Shown piece after piece: positions 48,478 to 57,978 of a stretch of DNA of 64,000 bases. The DNA lies in contig NZ_CP059217.1 of NCBI RefSeq assembly GCF_014252355.1, forward strand, positions 503,421 through 567,420, read 5' to 3'. The notes under the pieces are model-generated. The model was not told the origin of the DNA and did not search any database. It saw only the letters and a list, made by a program, of their open reading frames with translations. A program made the position numbers and the translations under genes. The first letter of the stretch is position 1; every line of letters starts with the position of its first letter. The stretch is from Blattabacterium cuenoti (lineage in GTDB: Bacteria > Bacteroidota > Bacteroidia > Flavobacteriales > Blattabacteriaceae).

Positions 48478-48627
48478 ATGAAAAGAACATTTCAACCTTC
48501 TAATAAAAAAAAACTAAATCTCCATGGATTCTTAACAAGAATGAAAACGAAAAATGGAAGAAAAATTATATCTAGAAGAAGAAAAAAAAAAAGAAGTCAA
48601 TTATCCGTAAAAAAATTTAAAAAATAA
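48478..48627 (+). CDS. rpmH: 50S ribosomal protein L34
   Basis: A 49-residue, very basic ribosomal protein. It begins [12 protein letters not shown], continues [20 protein letters not shown] and ends in a lysine-rich tail, matching L34 along its whole length. The ATG is at 48478 and the TAA at 48625-48627. One base separates it from the end of the convergent M14 peptidase gene. In this genome it is not next to rnpA or dnaA, unlike many bacteria. Confidence 0.96.
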   Translation: MKRTFQPSNKKKLNLHGFLTRMKTKNGRKIISRRRKKKRSQLSVKKFKK

Positions 48628-48628
48628 A

Positions 48629-49816
48629 TTAATAAATATTAAAGAATTCTATTTCTCCTTTGTTTGGAAAAAAATTTTGTCCTTGTTTGTTGTAGATACT
48701 TTGACCTTTACATAATATATCTTGATATGCAAAAAAATTAGATAAATCACCTATATCTATCACTTTTTGTATTACATCAAGATCATTTGTAACACCATTA
48801 TACTTGTCAATATAATTTATTCCTATATCCAAAATAAATTTTTGACTGTTTTTTTTAACTACAATTTGTCTATAAATTTTATCCATTAATTTGATTGTAT
48901 TTTCAGAAATCGAAAAATAATCATAGTATTCTTGTTCCATATTTTTTGTAGTAGAAAGAATATACAGTCCTATTAAAATAGATAATGCATTATATTTTCT
49001 TATAATTGTTTTTTTAAAGTCTCCAGGATAATTTCCAGCTTCAAAAAGAATACAAGATTTTCCAAGTTTTTGCAAATTGTCACCTACTGATGTAGGATAT
49101 ATTTGATCAGAATATCTACCTATAGATCCTATTTTAGGTAAAAATTTAGATATTGTTTTTGCAATAAGAGAAATAAATCCCATAGCTTTTTTTCTTTCTA
49201 AATTAATATGAATTGATTGTTCTTTACCAATTGAAGGAGATAAAAATGATATGATAGATGGATTAAACATTTTATCACCAATATTATAAATACTTTTTTG
49301 ATCATGTAAATTAAATAATATATTTGGTTGATTAATTTTTATTTCATTAAATAAAACTTTAATTTCAGGAGATTGTAATCGTAATGCATCTCTATTTAAA
49401 TCAATATTAATAGAATTTCTTCTTTTAAATGTTTCAGCTCCATCTGGATTTAACATAGGAATAAAAACAATATTTACTTTTTGTTCTAAAAATTTTACTA
49501 AATCGGTGTTTTTTTGTTTTAAAAAAAAATGTAACATATCAAACATAGCTTTTGTTCCTGTTGTTTCATTACCATGCATTTGAGACCAAATAAAAATTTT
49601 ATAAGATCCTGTTCCCCATTTGATTTTAAAAATTTTTCTATTTTCTATAGATCGTCCAATTGGAATAATAGAACAAATTTTTTTATATTTTTTTATAATC
49701 TTTAAAAGATTAATATATTTAAATACTTTAGAATTATCTATTTCATGATCCATAATTATAGAATCATAATTAGATAACCAAGTATTTATATTAAAAAAAT
49801 TCAATATATTACTCAT
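48629..49816 (-). CDS. M14-family zinc carboxypeptidase
   Basis: Metallopeptidase of 395 residues. Zinc ligands are His 81 and Glu 84 in QMHGNETTG and His 171 in LFNLHDQ. The NPDGAETFKRR and DLNRDALRL segments bind the substrate carboxylate, and a glutamate in LFEAGNYPGD is the likely catalytic residue. There is no evident signal peptide (the start MSNILNFFNINTW is not typical), so it may act in the cytoplasm. Substrate unknown; peptidoglycan peptides or general peptide turnover are both possible. All catalytic residues are intact. Confidence 0.9.
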   Translation of the reverse strand: MSNILNFFNINTWLSNYDSIIMDHEIDNSKVFKYINLLKIIKKYKKICSIIPIGRSIENRKIFKIKWGTGSYKIFIWSQMHGNETTGTKAMFDMLHFFLKQKNTDLVKFLEQKVNIVFIPMLNPDGAETFKRRNSINIDLNRDALRLQSPEIKVLFNEIKINQPNILFNLHDQKSIYNIGDKMFNPSIISFLSPSIGKEQSIHINLERKKAMGFISLIAKTISKFLPKIGSIGRYSDQIYPTSVGDNLQKLGKSCILFEAGNYPGDFKKTIIRKYNALSILIGLYILSTTKNMEQEYYDYFSISENTIKLMDKIYRQIVVKKNSQKFILDIGINYIDKYNGVTNDLDVIQKVIDIGDLSNFFAYQDILCKGQSIYNKQGQNFFPNKGEIEFFNIY

Positions 49817-49914
49817 ATTATATTATAAAAAAAAATTATATATCACTATTGTATTTGAAATAAAAGAATAAATTGTAATATAAATGCATAACTATAATTA
49901 AAAATTAAATTTTT

Positions 49915-50715
49915 ATGAAAAGATTATATAGAATAAATTATATTGAATCTTTTATATTAATTTTAAAATTTTGCATATTAAATGTTATTAATGTTTTTTT
50001 AAAAAATTTATTAATATCAATTAATATACCTAAATATATTATATTTTCAATATTATATATTATTCCATTTTTATGTTTATTTGCATATATTTTTTATACA
50101 AATAAAAAACAAAATAAAATTATAGATTTTTCACTTAAAATTTCTTCATATAAAATTTATACTGTATTATTTTTTATAATGTTATGTATAATAATATGTA
50201 ATAATTATTTAATTTGTTTAATTCCTAAAAATGGGCCAATTATAGGCAATATGCATAAAGAAATAGAAAAATTTGTTATAGAAGAATCTAAAAATACAAT
50301 TACTTTTTTTTTTATAACATCTATATTAGCGCCTATATGTGAAGAAATACTATTTAGAGGCATTATTTTACATGGAATGTTAAAAAATAATATACATCCA
50401 GTAAAAGCTATTTTATTTTCTTCTTTCCTATTTGGGTTAACTCATATGAATCCTTGGCAATTTATAAGTGGATTGTTAATTGGAAGTTTTATTGGATTTA
50501 TTTACGTTGTTAACGTTTCTATTATAGATTGTATATTATTACATATATTTAATAATATTGTTGCTTCATTTATGTTATTTTTTATGACAAAAAATGAACA
50601 AATATTTTATAATTTGACTTCAAATTATATTATATTAATTAGTTGTATTACTATTATTATTTTTGGTTGCATTTTTATTTTTAAAAATAAAACAAAATGG
50701 AAAATCCTTCCTTAA
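49915..50715 (+). CDS. CPBP-family intramembrane glutamic protease
   Basis: Membrane protein of 266 residues with about six to eight hydrophobic segments. It has the family (Abi/CAAX protease-like) motifs: EEILFR with the paired glutamates at 143-144 and Arg 148, and FGLTH with His 177, followed by the membrane segment containing HIFNNIVAS. In bacteria such proteins have varied roles and the substrate is unknown; protein prenyl processing should not be assumed. The end overlaps the rnz start by 19 bases. Confidence 0.88.
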   Translation: MKRLYRINYIESFILILKFCILNVINVFLKNLLISINIPKYIIFSILYIIPFLCLFAYIFYTNKKQNKIIDFSLKISSYKIYTVLFFIMLCIIICNNYLICLIPKNGPIIGNMHKEIEKFVIEESKNTITFFFITSILAPICEEILFRGIILHGMLKNNIHPVKAILFSSFLFGLTHMNPWQFISGLLIGSFIGFIYVVNVSIIDCILLHIFNNIVASFMLFFMTKNEQIFYNLTSNYIILISCITIIIFGCIFIFKNKTKWKILP

Positions 50716-51614
50716 CCATTCTAGGATGTCACTCTTCAATACCTACAACTAAATTCTATCCCACATCTCAAATTTTGAAAATAAAAGGTTATTATTTACT
50801 TATAGATTGTGGAGAAGGTACGCAAGTACAATTAAGAAAGTCAAAAATAAAATTTAATAAAATTGAACATATTTTTATTTCTCATTTACATGGAGATCAT
50901 TTTTTTGGATTAATTGGGTTATTATCTACATTTCATTTATTAGGAAGAGAAAAATCTTTAAATATTTATGCACCAAAAGGGTTAAAAGAAATTATAGAAT
51001 CACATTTTAAATGGTCTAATACTAAATTAAAATATTACATTATTTATATAGAATTATCTTCTAAGCAAAGAGAAAAAATTTTTGATAATGAAAATATCGA
51101 AATTTATACAATACCATTAAAACATAGAATTTATACTAATGGCTTTTTATTTAAAGAAAAATATAATTATCGAAAATTAAATATGCATGAAATACAAAAA
51201 ATTCCTTATATAAATTTTGTTGATTATAAAAATTTAAAAATAGGAAAAGACTTTAAAACACATGATGGTATCATTATTCCAAACTCCAAATTAACTTTTA
51301 ATCCAAAAAAAACATTATCTTATGCTTTCTGTTCTGATACATCTTTTGATCCTAATATTATAGAACACATACAATTTGTAGATTTATTATATCATGAATC
51401 AACTTTTCTTAATATAGAAAAAATGAGAGCGATTAATACAGGTCATTCAACGGCTTATCAAGCAGCTTTTATTGCAAAAGAAGCAAAAGTAAAAAAATTA
51501 TTATTAGGTCATTATTCTCATAGATTTACGGATATTCAATCTTTTGAAAAAGAAGCTAAACAAATTTTTCATAATGTAGAAGCATCTAAATCTTTACATA
51601 CTTATTTTTTATAA
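50697..51614 (+). CDS. rnz: Ribonuclease Z
   Basis: Endonuclease that trims tRNA precursors at the 3' end. The metal-binding motif HLHGDH is at residues 63-68, with CGEGTQVQLRKS before it, and SDTSFD and GHYSHRF farther on. At 305 residues it is the short bacterial form. It fits the finding that at least three of the four tRNA genes here do not encode CCA, since RNase Z cuts such precursors before CCA addition. Confidence 0.95.
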   Translation: MENPSLTILGCHSSIPTTKFYPTSQILKIKGYYLLIDCGEGTQVQLRKSKIKFNKIEHIFISHLHGDHFFGLIGLLSTFHLLGREKSLNIYAPKGLKEIIESHFKWSNTKLKYYIIYIELSSKQREKIFDNENIEIYTIPLKHRIYTNGFLFKEKYNYRKLNMHEIQKIPYINFVDYKNLKIGKDFKTHDGIIIPNSKLTFNPKKTLSYAFCSDTSFDPNIIEHIQFVDLLYHESTFLNIEKMRAINTGHSTAYQAAFIAKEAKVKKLLLGHYSHRFTDIQSFEKEAKQIFHNVEASKSLHTYFL

Positions 51615-51649
51615 TATCAACAAAAAATTGTTTTGCTAAAAAAACGTTA

Positions 51650-51958
51650 TCACAAATAATTATTCAAAATAATAAAATTTAATTTAGGAACTTTTTTTAC
51701 ATGATATCGTAATTTTTTAGAAAGAAATTTTCTATAAATTTTAGTTTGTGATTTAATTTGTGTTAAAATTTGTTCATCTATAAAAGGATAAATTGATATA
51801 TATCCTTTTATCAAATTCATATTTTTACTAAAATTAATTTTAATTAATGTAATTACAATTCCTTTTTTTAAAACTTTTTTATATATATCTTGTTGAATAA
51901 GATTTGCTATTTCTGAATAAAATATTGAATTTAATTTTTTCTTTTTAATAGTATCCAT
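51650..51958 (-). CDS. rbfA: Ribosome-binding factor A
   Basis: Small KH-like protein for 30S maturation. The 102 residues follow the family plan: an N-terminal helix (FYSEIANLIQQDI), a VITLIKINFSKNMNLIKGYISI strand region and a second half ending LSKKLRYHVKKVPKLNFI. The sequence is diverged but the pattern is recognisable. The stop is 35 bases from that of the convergent rnz gene. Confidence 0.85.
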   Translation of the reverse strand: MDTIKKKKLNSIFYSEIANLIQQDIYKKVLKKGIVITLIKINFSKNMNLIKGYISIYPFIDEQILTQIKSQTKIYRKFLSKKLRYHVKKVPKLNFIILNNYL

Positions 51959-52028
51959 TTATATCATTTTAATTAATAAAAATTTGTAATCATATAAATA
52001 TTGTTGTAAAATTGTATTTTTATTGCTT

Positions 52029-52103
52029 GGTCCCATAGCTCAGTATGGTTAGAGCTCCTGACTCATAATCAGGAAGTCGTTGGTTCAAATCCAACTGGGA
52101 CCA
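52029..52103 (+). tRNA. tRNA with CAU anticodon (Met elongator or Ile2)
   Basis: The cloverleaf is clear: acceptor GGTCCCA/TGGGACC, D-stem GCTC/GAGC, anticodon stem CCTGA/TCAGG, loop CTCATAA (anticodon at 52064-52066), T-stem TTGGT with CCAA-type partner. Discriminator A. CCA is not encoded (the next bases are CTA). This is the second CAU tRNA in the window; one of them may be the lysidine-modified tRNA-Ile. Confidence 0.94.
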
Positions 52104-52120
52104 CTATTCTTCTTCCTATT

Positions 52121-52160
52121 ATCACTACTATTACTATACTATTACTATAATGATAGTGAT
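52121..52160. repeat. Tandem 11-mer and imperfect hairpin between two tRNA genes
   Basis: ACTATTACTAT occurs twice in tandem at 52127-52148. The flanks ATCACTACTATTA (52121-52133) and TAATGATAGTGAT (52148-52160) form an imperfect inverted repeat. It may act as a weak terminator for the two convergent tRNA genes. Confidence 0.5.
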
Positions 52161-52237
52161 TGGTGACTGGATGAGGATTCGAACCTACAACTTATAGTTT
52201 AGGAAACTATTGTTCTATCCAATTAAACTATCCAGCC
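52161..52237 (-). tRNA. tRNA-Arg (CCU anticodon), overlapping rpmA
   Basis: The cloverleaf has acceptor GGCTGGA/TCCAGTC, D-stem GTTT/GAAC, anticodon stem ATAGT/ACTAT, loop TTCCTAA with anticodon CCT, and a T-arm with TTCGAAT. Discriminator A is followed by CCA in the genome (52163-52161). The first ten bases are shared with the end of rpmA, whose TAG stop is bases 8-10 of the tRNA. Confidence 0.94.
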
Positions 52238-52494
52238 AAGTATTTTTTTGATATAATAGATATTGTAAACTTCTTTTTTCCTTTTTTAAAATAAACAAAA
52301 CCATTTTTCATTGCATATAATGTATGATCTTTTCCAATACCTACATATTTTCCAGGTAAATATTTTGTTCCACGTTGACGTACAATAATACCACCAGATT
52401 TAATATATTGATTACCAAATATTTTTACACCTAATCTGCGACCAGCAGAATCTCTACCGTTTCTAGAACTTCCAGCCCCTTTTTTATGTGCCAT
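52228..52494 (-). CDS. rpmA: 50S ribosomal protein L27
   Basis: Ribosomal protein at the peptidyl-transferase side of the 50S subunit. The sequence [20 protein letters not shown] at the start is the L27 hallmark, followed by [23 protein letters not shown]. At 88 residues the length is normal. The last codons and the TAG stop lie inside the tRNA-Arg gene. L21 is directly upstream, the usual rplU-rpmA pair. Confidence 0.97.
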   Translation of the reverse strand: MAHKKGAGSSRNGRDSAGRRLGVKIFGNQYIKSGGIIVRQRGTKYLPGKYVGIGKDHTLYAMKNGFVYFKKGKKKFTISIISKKYLAG

Positions 52495-52497
52495 ATA

Positions 52498-52821
52498 TTA
52501 TTTTTTTTCTAAAAAATTAATTACTTTTAACTTAGTAAATTTAGGTTTAAATCCTTTTTTTACTTTATAACCTTTTCTTCTTTTTTTTTTAAAAATAATT
52601 AGTTTATTTCCTCTTACATGTTTCAAAATTTCAACTTTAATCTTTATTTTTTCTAAAAATGGGCTTCCTATTTTAATTACTCCATTTTTATAAAAAAATA
52701 ATACTTGATCAAACATAACATGTGTTCCTAATTCCATCTCACAATTAAAAGGAATATATAAATATTTATTTTCAATAAATTTAAATTGTATTCCTCGAAT
52801 ATTAACAATAGCATATATCAT
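52498..52821 (-). CDS. rplU: 50S ribosomal protein L21
   Basis: Ribosomal protein of 107 residues. It opens MIYAIVNIRGIQFKF, like L21 (MYAIVxxGGKQ), and has the basic KLIIFKKKRRKGYKVKKG segment typical of the family, although G-K-Q of the first motif is changed to R-G-I-Q. It is 3 bases upstream of rpmA, and its start overlaps the sufS stop by four bases, so the ribosomal pair may be transcribed with the suf genes. Confidence 0.93.
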   Translation of the reverse strand: MIYAIVNIRGIQFKFIENKYLYIPFNCEMELGTHVMFDQVLFFYKNGVIKIGSPFLEKIKIKVEILKHVRGNKLIIFKKKRRKGYKVKKGFKPKFTKLKVINFLEKK

Positions 52822-54068
52822 AATATAACTGATTTAAATAGCATATTTTTTGCTTTAATAAGACATTCATAAAGATAATCTACTTCTTGAAAAGTATTAT
52901 AGATAGAAAAACTAACACGAATCATACCTTCTACATTGAAAAAATTAATTAATGGTTGTGCACATAAAGTTCCAGTTCTAACTGCAATTCCTAATTTATC
53001 TAAAATCATACCAACATCAAAATAATGTAATCTATCTAAATTAAAAGAAATAATACTTGATTTAACATCAATATTATTCATCCCACCTCCATATAAATGA
53101 ATTCCATCTATAGAATTTAAACGTTTTATTGCATAAATTAAAAGTTCTTTTTTATATAATTGAATATTTTTTATTCCAAGTTCTTGAACAAAATCAATAG
53201 CGCTACCCCAAACAACAATTCCTTCTATATTTGGAGTCCCAGCTTCAAATTTAAACGGTAGATCTGAATAATTACATTTTTTAAAACTTGCATATTTAAT
53301 CATTTCTCCTCCTGATTGATAAGGAGGTATTGTATCTAAAATATCTTTTTTCCCATATAATATTCCAATTCCAGTAGGACCATACATTTTATGTGCAGAA
53401 AATACATAAAAATCTACATTTAAATCTTGTACATCTATATCTAAATTTGATGGAACTTGTGCTCCATCAATTAAAACCATTGATCCATACTTATGAGATT
53501 TTTTTATAATATCTTTTACTGGATTTATAATTCCTAATACATTAGATAAATGAGTGATGGAAACTAATTTAGTTTTATATGATATAATAGATTCAAAATA
53601 TTCTAATTCTAATAAGCCATTTTTATTAATTGGAATAATTTTTAATGTTGCTTGTTTTCTATCACAAAGAATTTTCCATGGAATAATATTAGAATGATGT
53701 TCCATATATGAAATAATAATTTCATCTCCTTTTTTAATCAAGGGCTCAATACTGTAAGCAATTAAATTAATAGATTCCGTTGCTCCTTTTGTAAAAATAA
53801 TTTCTGAAGACAATTTAGCATGAATCATCTTTTGTATTTGTTTTCTAACAAATTCTACTTTCTCAGTAGCTTGTCGACTTAAAAAATGTACACCTCGATG
53901 AATATTAGAATTTTGTTTTATATAAAATTCATTTGCTGTTTGAATAACTTTTATTGGTTTTTGAGTAGTAGCCGCATTATCAATATATACTAAAGAATTA
54001 TCATTAATTTTAGTTTTTAATATAGGAAATTGATCTCTAATTTCTTTAATTTTTTTTTGTGAAAACAT
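52818..54068 (-). CDS. sufS: Cysteine desulfurase SufS
   Basis: PLP enzyme that takes sulfur from cysteine for iron-sulfur clusters. The PLP lysine is in SAHKMYGPTG (near residue 226), the active-site cysteine in RTGTLCAQP (near residue 366), and YIDNAATTQKP and HSNIIPW are also typical. At 416 residues it is full length. It shares a base with the sufD stop and closes the sufA-B-C-D-S string. No SufE is seen in the window. Confidence 0.96.
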   Translation of the reverse strand: MFSQKKIKEIRDQFPILKTKINDNSLVYIDNAATTQKPIKVIQTANEFYIKQNSNIHRGVHFLSRQATEKVEFVRKQIQKMIHAKLSSEIIFTKGATESINLIAYSIEPLIKKGDEIIISYMEHHSNIIPWKILCDRKQATLKIIPINKNGLLELEYFESIISYKTKLVSITHLSNVLGIINPVKDIIKKSHKYGSMVLIDGAQVPSNLDIDVQDLNVDFYVFSAHKMYGPTGIGILYGKKDILDTIPPYQSGGEMIKYASFKKCNYSDLPFKFEAGTPNIEGIVVWGSAIDFVQELGIKNIQLYKKELLIYAIKRLNSIDGIHLYGGGMNNIDVKSSIISFNLDRLHYFDVGMILDKLGIAVRTGTLCAQPLINFFNVEGMIRVSFSIYNTFQEVDYLYECLIKAKNMLFKSVIL

Positions 54069-55414
54069 TATACATTATATGTATTTTTTTTAATATTTAT
54101 TTTAATTTTGTGTTTTATATAATTAATAATTAATATTTTAATTTTACTAATATTAATAGTTTTTAATATTTCTTCTAAAAAAGCAATCAACAATAAAATT
54201 TGTACATTATATTCACTAATTCCTCTAGATTGTAAATAAAATATATCATTTTTATTAAAATGTCCTATAGTACATCCATGTGAACATCTAATGGCATTAG
54301 AAAAAATTTCCAATTTAGGTTTGGATATAACATGAGCTTCTTCTGAAAGAAGAATATTTTGATTTTTCTGAAAAGCATTAATTCCTTTAATAAATTTACT
54401 AACAAAAATTTTTCCATTGAAAATACTCATTGATTGATCTAATAAAATATTTTTATATAATTGTAAACATTTTGAATTAGAGAATAAATGTTGAATGAAT
54501 GTTTCATTGTCAATTATTTGTTGTTTAGATAACAAAGAAATTCCATATAAATAAGATGAAGTATTATTTCCATGAGAAAAAAAATTGAGATTATTTTTAA
54601 TAAATTTTCCTGTCAATGATAAAGTATATGTAGAACAAGAACTATCCATATATTGTTTAATGTAAGTATTATCCAAAATATATGATGTATTTTCCAAACC
54701 ATATTGGACTTTATAATAATCAATTTTGCTATTATCCATAGCATAAATTTCAGTTACATAATTATTAATTAATGCAGATTTTTCCAATGATAATGATTTG
54801 CAACTTTCAATAATTTTTACATAAGAATATTTTCCAACTATAATTAAATTCCTTAAATATAACATAGTCTTTTCATAAGACTGTGTATAAATATTACATA
54901 TTTCTATTGGATATTTTAAAATAATATTATCAGGAATATATATATAAACACCATTTTTTGCAAACATCGTGTTTATTACACTAAATGGATTATAATATAA
55001 ATTTAATAAAGTATCATAAAATGGTTTAATATATTTTTCTTTTTGTGCAAAAAGATTAGATATAATAATATTTTGTTCTAATTTATCAGGATAAATAATA
55101 GAATCATATTGTCCATTAATAAAGACAATAATATAAGAATCTTTACCATAACCCCCTATCAAGTTCTTTATTCGTTGTACTCTTGTATAGTTTTTATGTA
55201 CTACTTCTTCTATATTGCTTGAAAAAAAATTAAAATGTTTATCAAAAATCGAAAATAATTTATTATATCTATTATTAGACAATACAAACCCTTTTTTAAT
55301 AAAAGTATTAATTGCTTTACGTCTTAATTCAGAAATAAAAACATGTTCTCCTTTATAGTGTTTTTCTGAAAAAGAAGAAATTATTTTTTTTTTTAAAAAA
55401 CATTCGTTTTCCAT
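54068..55414 (-). CDS. sufD: Fe-S assembly scaffold protein SufD
   Basis: Partner of SufB and SufC in the SufBC2D scaffold complex. It is recognised by the C-terminal half: the basic RCSHGCTIGHFNKNDIFYLQ stretch with the conserved histidine, and the ending IEVAFLEEIL-like helices (LLIAFLEEIL). The N-terminal half is strongly diverged. At 448 residues it has normal length. The position between sufC and sufS confirms the call. Confidence 0.93.
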   Translation of the reverse strand: MENECFLKKKIISSFSEKHYKGEHVFISELRRKAINTFIKKGFVLSNNRYNKLFSIFDKHFNFFSSNIEEVVHKNYTRVQRIKNLIGGYGKDSYIIVFINGQYDSIIYPDKLEQNIIISNLFAQKEKYIKPFYDTLLNLYYNPFSVINTMFAKNGVYIYIPDNIILKYPIEICNIYTQSYEKTMLYLRNLIIVGKYSYVKIIESCKSLSLEKSALINNYVTEIYAMDNSKIDYYKVQYGLENTSYILDNTYIKQYMDSSCSTYTLSLTGKFIKNNLNFFSHGNNTSSYLYGISLLSKQQIIDNETFIQHLFSNSKCLQLYKNILLDQSMSIFNGKIFVSKFIKGINAFQKNQNILLSEEAHVISKPKLEIFSNAIRCSHGCTIGHFNKNDIFYLQSRGISEYNVQILLLIAFLEEILKTINISKIKILIINYIKHKIKINIKKNTYNV

Positions 55415-55452
55415 ACAAATACATAATATATTATTACTTTTTCAATATATAA

Positions 55453-56196
55453 TTAGTTTTTTATCCAATCATATCCTTGTTTTTCTAATTTATCCACTAA
55501 TTTGTTATTTCCAGATTTCACAATGGTTCCATTATGTAATACATGAACAATATAATCTGAAAATAAATAATCTAATAATCTTTTATAATGTGTAATAATA
55601 ATAATAGAATTTGTATTGGTTTTTAATAATTTGATTACATTTGAAATAATGCGTAAAGAATCAATATCTAATCCAGAATCTACTTCATCTAAAATAGATA
55701 ACAAAGGATTTAACATAGCCATTTGAAAAATTTCATTTTTTTTTTTCTCTCCTCCTGAAAATCCATCATTTAAAGATCTATAAAAAAAATCTTTTTCCAA
55801 CTTTAAAAGTTTAGCAATTTGTCTCATTTTTATTATAATATCTTTAGCTGGTAATTCTGGTAATCCTTTTGATTTTCTAATTTCATTAATCGATGTTTTG
55901 ATAAAATTAATAACAGAAATTCCTGGTATTTCTATAGGATGTTGAAATGATAAAAAAATACCTAATTGAGATCTTTGTTCAGGAGAATAATTAATTAAAT
56001 TTTTATTATTAAACAAAATATTTCCTTTTGTTATTTTATATTCTTCTTTTCCAGATATAACAGATGCTAATGTACTTTTACCTGATCCATTAGGCCCCAT
56101 AATTACATGTATTTCTCCAGGTAAAATTTTTAAATTTAATCCTTTCAAAATTGGAGTTTTATTAATATACACATGTAAATTTTCAATATGTAACAT
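55453..56196 (-). CDS. sufC: Fe-S assembly ATPase SufC
   Basis: ABC-type ATPase of the SufBC2D complex; soluble, not a transporter. Walker A GPNGSGKST is at residues 34-42, the Q-loop region contains FLSFQHPIEIPG (typical of SufC), the signature is FSGGEKKKNEI, and Walker B is LSILDEVDSGLD. At 247 residues it is complete, and all ATPase motifs are intact. Confidence 0.97.
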   Translation of the reverse strand: MLHIENLHVYINKTPILKGLNLKILPGEIHVIMGPNGSGKSTLASVISGKEEYKITKGNILFNNKNLINYSPEQRSQLGIFLSFQHPIEIPGISVINFIKTSINEIRKSKGLPELPAKDIIIKMRQIAKLLKLEKDFFYRSLNDGFSGGEKKKNEIFQMAMLNPLLSILDEVDSGLDIDSLRIISNVIKLLKTNTNSIIIITHYKRLLDYLFSDYIVHVLHNGTIVKSGNNKLVDKLEKQGYDWIKN

Positions 56197-56211
56197 ATAA
56201 TGATGATTTGA

Positions 56212-57642
56212 TTATCCTATAGTCCCTTCTAGGGAAATTTCCAAAAGTTTTTTTGCTTCTATAGAAAATTCCATTGGTAATTTATTTAAAATATTATTAC
56301 TAAATCCATTAACAATAAGAGAAATAGCTTTTTCTTTCCCTATTCCTCTTTGATTACAATAAAAAATTTGATCTTCTCCTATTTTGGATGTAGTTGCTTC
56401 ATGTTCAACTTGAGAAGTGGAATTATGAACATCAATATTTGGAAAAGTATGTGCTCCACATTTATTTCCTATTAATAATGAATCACATTGAGAAAAATTC
56501 CTAGAATTTTTAGCATTCTCAGATATTTTAACTAATCCTCGATAATTATTTTGTGCATTCCCAGAAGATATTCCTTTTGATATAATAACACTTTTTGTTC
56601 CATTTCCTAAATGGATCATTTTACTTCCTGTATCAGCTTGTTGAAAATGTTTAGTCATAGACAATGAATAAAATTCACCAATTGAACCATCACCTTTTAA
56701 AATACATGATGGATATTTCCAAGTAATAGAAGATCCAGTTTCTACTTGAATCCAAGATATCTTAGCCATGTTTTCACATAATCCACGTTTTGTGACAAAA
56801 TTGAATACTCCTCCTATACCTTGTTTATTTCCTGGGTACCAATTTTGCACAGTAGAATATTTAACTTCAGCTTTATCTAAAGCAACAATTTCTACAACAG
56901 CAGCATGTAATTGATTTTCTTTTCTTTGAGGAGCAGTACACCCTTCTATATAACTAACATAAGATCCTTTATCAGCTACAATTAAAGTTCTCTCAAATTG
57001 TCCAGTTCCACTTTCATTAATTCTAAAATAAGTAGATAATTCCATAGGACAACGTACTCCTTTTGGAATGTAACAAAAAGATCCATCCGAAAAAACAGCT
57101 GAATTAAGTGCAGCATAAAAATTATCTTGATTACCAACTACTGAACCAAAATATTGTTTAACTAAATTTGGATATTTTGTTATAGCTTCATTAATGGAAC
57201 AAAATATAATACCATTCTCTTGTAATAATTTTTCTTGATATGTAGTAGTTAATGAAACAGAATCTAATACAAAATCCGTAGCAACATAATTATTTGTATA
57301 AATACCTAATTTATCAAATGTTTGTGATAATTCTGTTTTTTTATTTTTTAATTCATTTCTAGTTAATTTTATTTTTGGAGCAGAAAAATATATAATATTT
57401 TTAAAATTAGGTATATTATATTTAATATTTGACCAAGTTGGAATTTTCATATTTTTCCATCTTGAATAAGATTCTAATCTCCAATCTAACATCCAATCCG
57501 GTTCATTTTTTTTTTTTGATATTGTTTTAATAATTTCTACGTTTAACCCTTTTGGTATTTGATATGATTCTATAGGTGTATAAAATCCATATTTATATTC
57601 AGAATTAATAAAATCATCCAATGATTTGTTGTTATTTTTCAT
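56212..57642 (-). CDS. sufB: Fe-S assembly scaffold protein SufB
   Basis: Main scaffold on which clusters are assembled by SufBC2D. The sequence is well conserved: [10 protein letters not shown] near the start, VPKGV-like [27 protein letters not shown], and the C-terminal [28 protein letters not shown]. At 476 residues it is full length. It lies 3 bases downstream of the A-type carrier gene and 15 bases upstream of sufC. Confidence 0.97.
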   Translation of the reverse strand: MKNNNKSLDDFINSEYKYGFYTPIESYQIPKGLNVEIIKTISKKKNEPDWMLDWRLESYSRWKNMKIPTWSNIKYNIPNFKNIIYFSAPKIKLTRNELKNKKTELSQTFDKLGIYTNNYVATDFVLDSVSLTTTYQEKLLQENGIIFCSINEAITKYPNLVKQYFGSVVGNQDNFYAALNSAVFSDGSFCYIPKGVRCPMELSTYFRINESGTGQFERTLIVADKGSYVSYIEGCTAPQRKENQLHAAVVEIVALDKAEVKYSTVQNWYPGNKQGIGGVFNFVTKRGLCENMAKISWIQVETGSSITWKYPSCILKGDGSIGEFYSLSMTKHFQQADTGSKMIHLGNGTKSVIISKGISSGNAQNNYRGLVKISENAKNSRNFSQCDSLLIGNKCGAHTFPNIDVHNSTSQVEHEATTSKIGEDQIFYCNQRGIGKEKAISLIVNGFSNNILNKLPMEFSIEAKKLLEISLEGTIG

Positions 57643-57645
57643 ATT

Positions 57646-57975
57646 TTATGATGAAAAACTTTTGCCACAACCACAAGTATGTTGAGCATTAGGATTTTTA
57701 AAATAAAATCCTTTTCCATTTAATCCTCCTGAATATTCTAAAGTTATTCCTAATAAATAAGGATAACTATTTTTATCTATCAAAATTTTCATTTCTTTAT
57801 AATGAAAAATTTTATCTTCTTTATTTTGTTGATTATCAAAAGATAATTCATATGATAGGCCAGAACATCCTCCATTTTTAACTCCAAATCTTATAAATGA
57901 ACTATGATGAGATAATCCTTCATCTTTCATAAGAGAAACTAACTTAATTTTAGCTTGATCAGATATAATAATCAT
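57646..57975 (-). CDS. sufA: A-type iron-sulfur carrier protein (SufA/ErpA-like)
   Basis: Carries Fe-S clusters from the scaffold to target enzymes such as aconitase and LeuC. The three cluster cysteines are visible: one in NGGCSGLSYEL and two in HTCGCGKSF near the end. At 109 residues it is the usual size. First gene of the suf string proper, in tight contact with sufB. The exact subtype (SufA, IscA or ErpA) cannot be settled from sequence alone. Confidence 0.92.
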   Translation of the reverse strand: MIIISDQAKIKLVSLMKDEGLSHHSSFIRFGVKNGGCSGLSYELSFDNQQNKEDKIFHYKEMKILIDKNSYPYLLGITLEYSGGLNGKGFYFKNPNAQHTCGCGKSFSS

Positions 57976-57978
57976 ATA

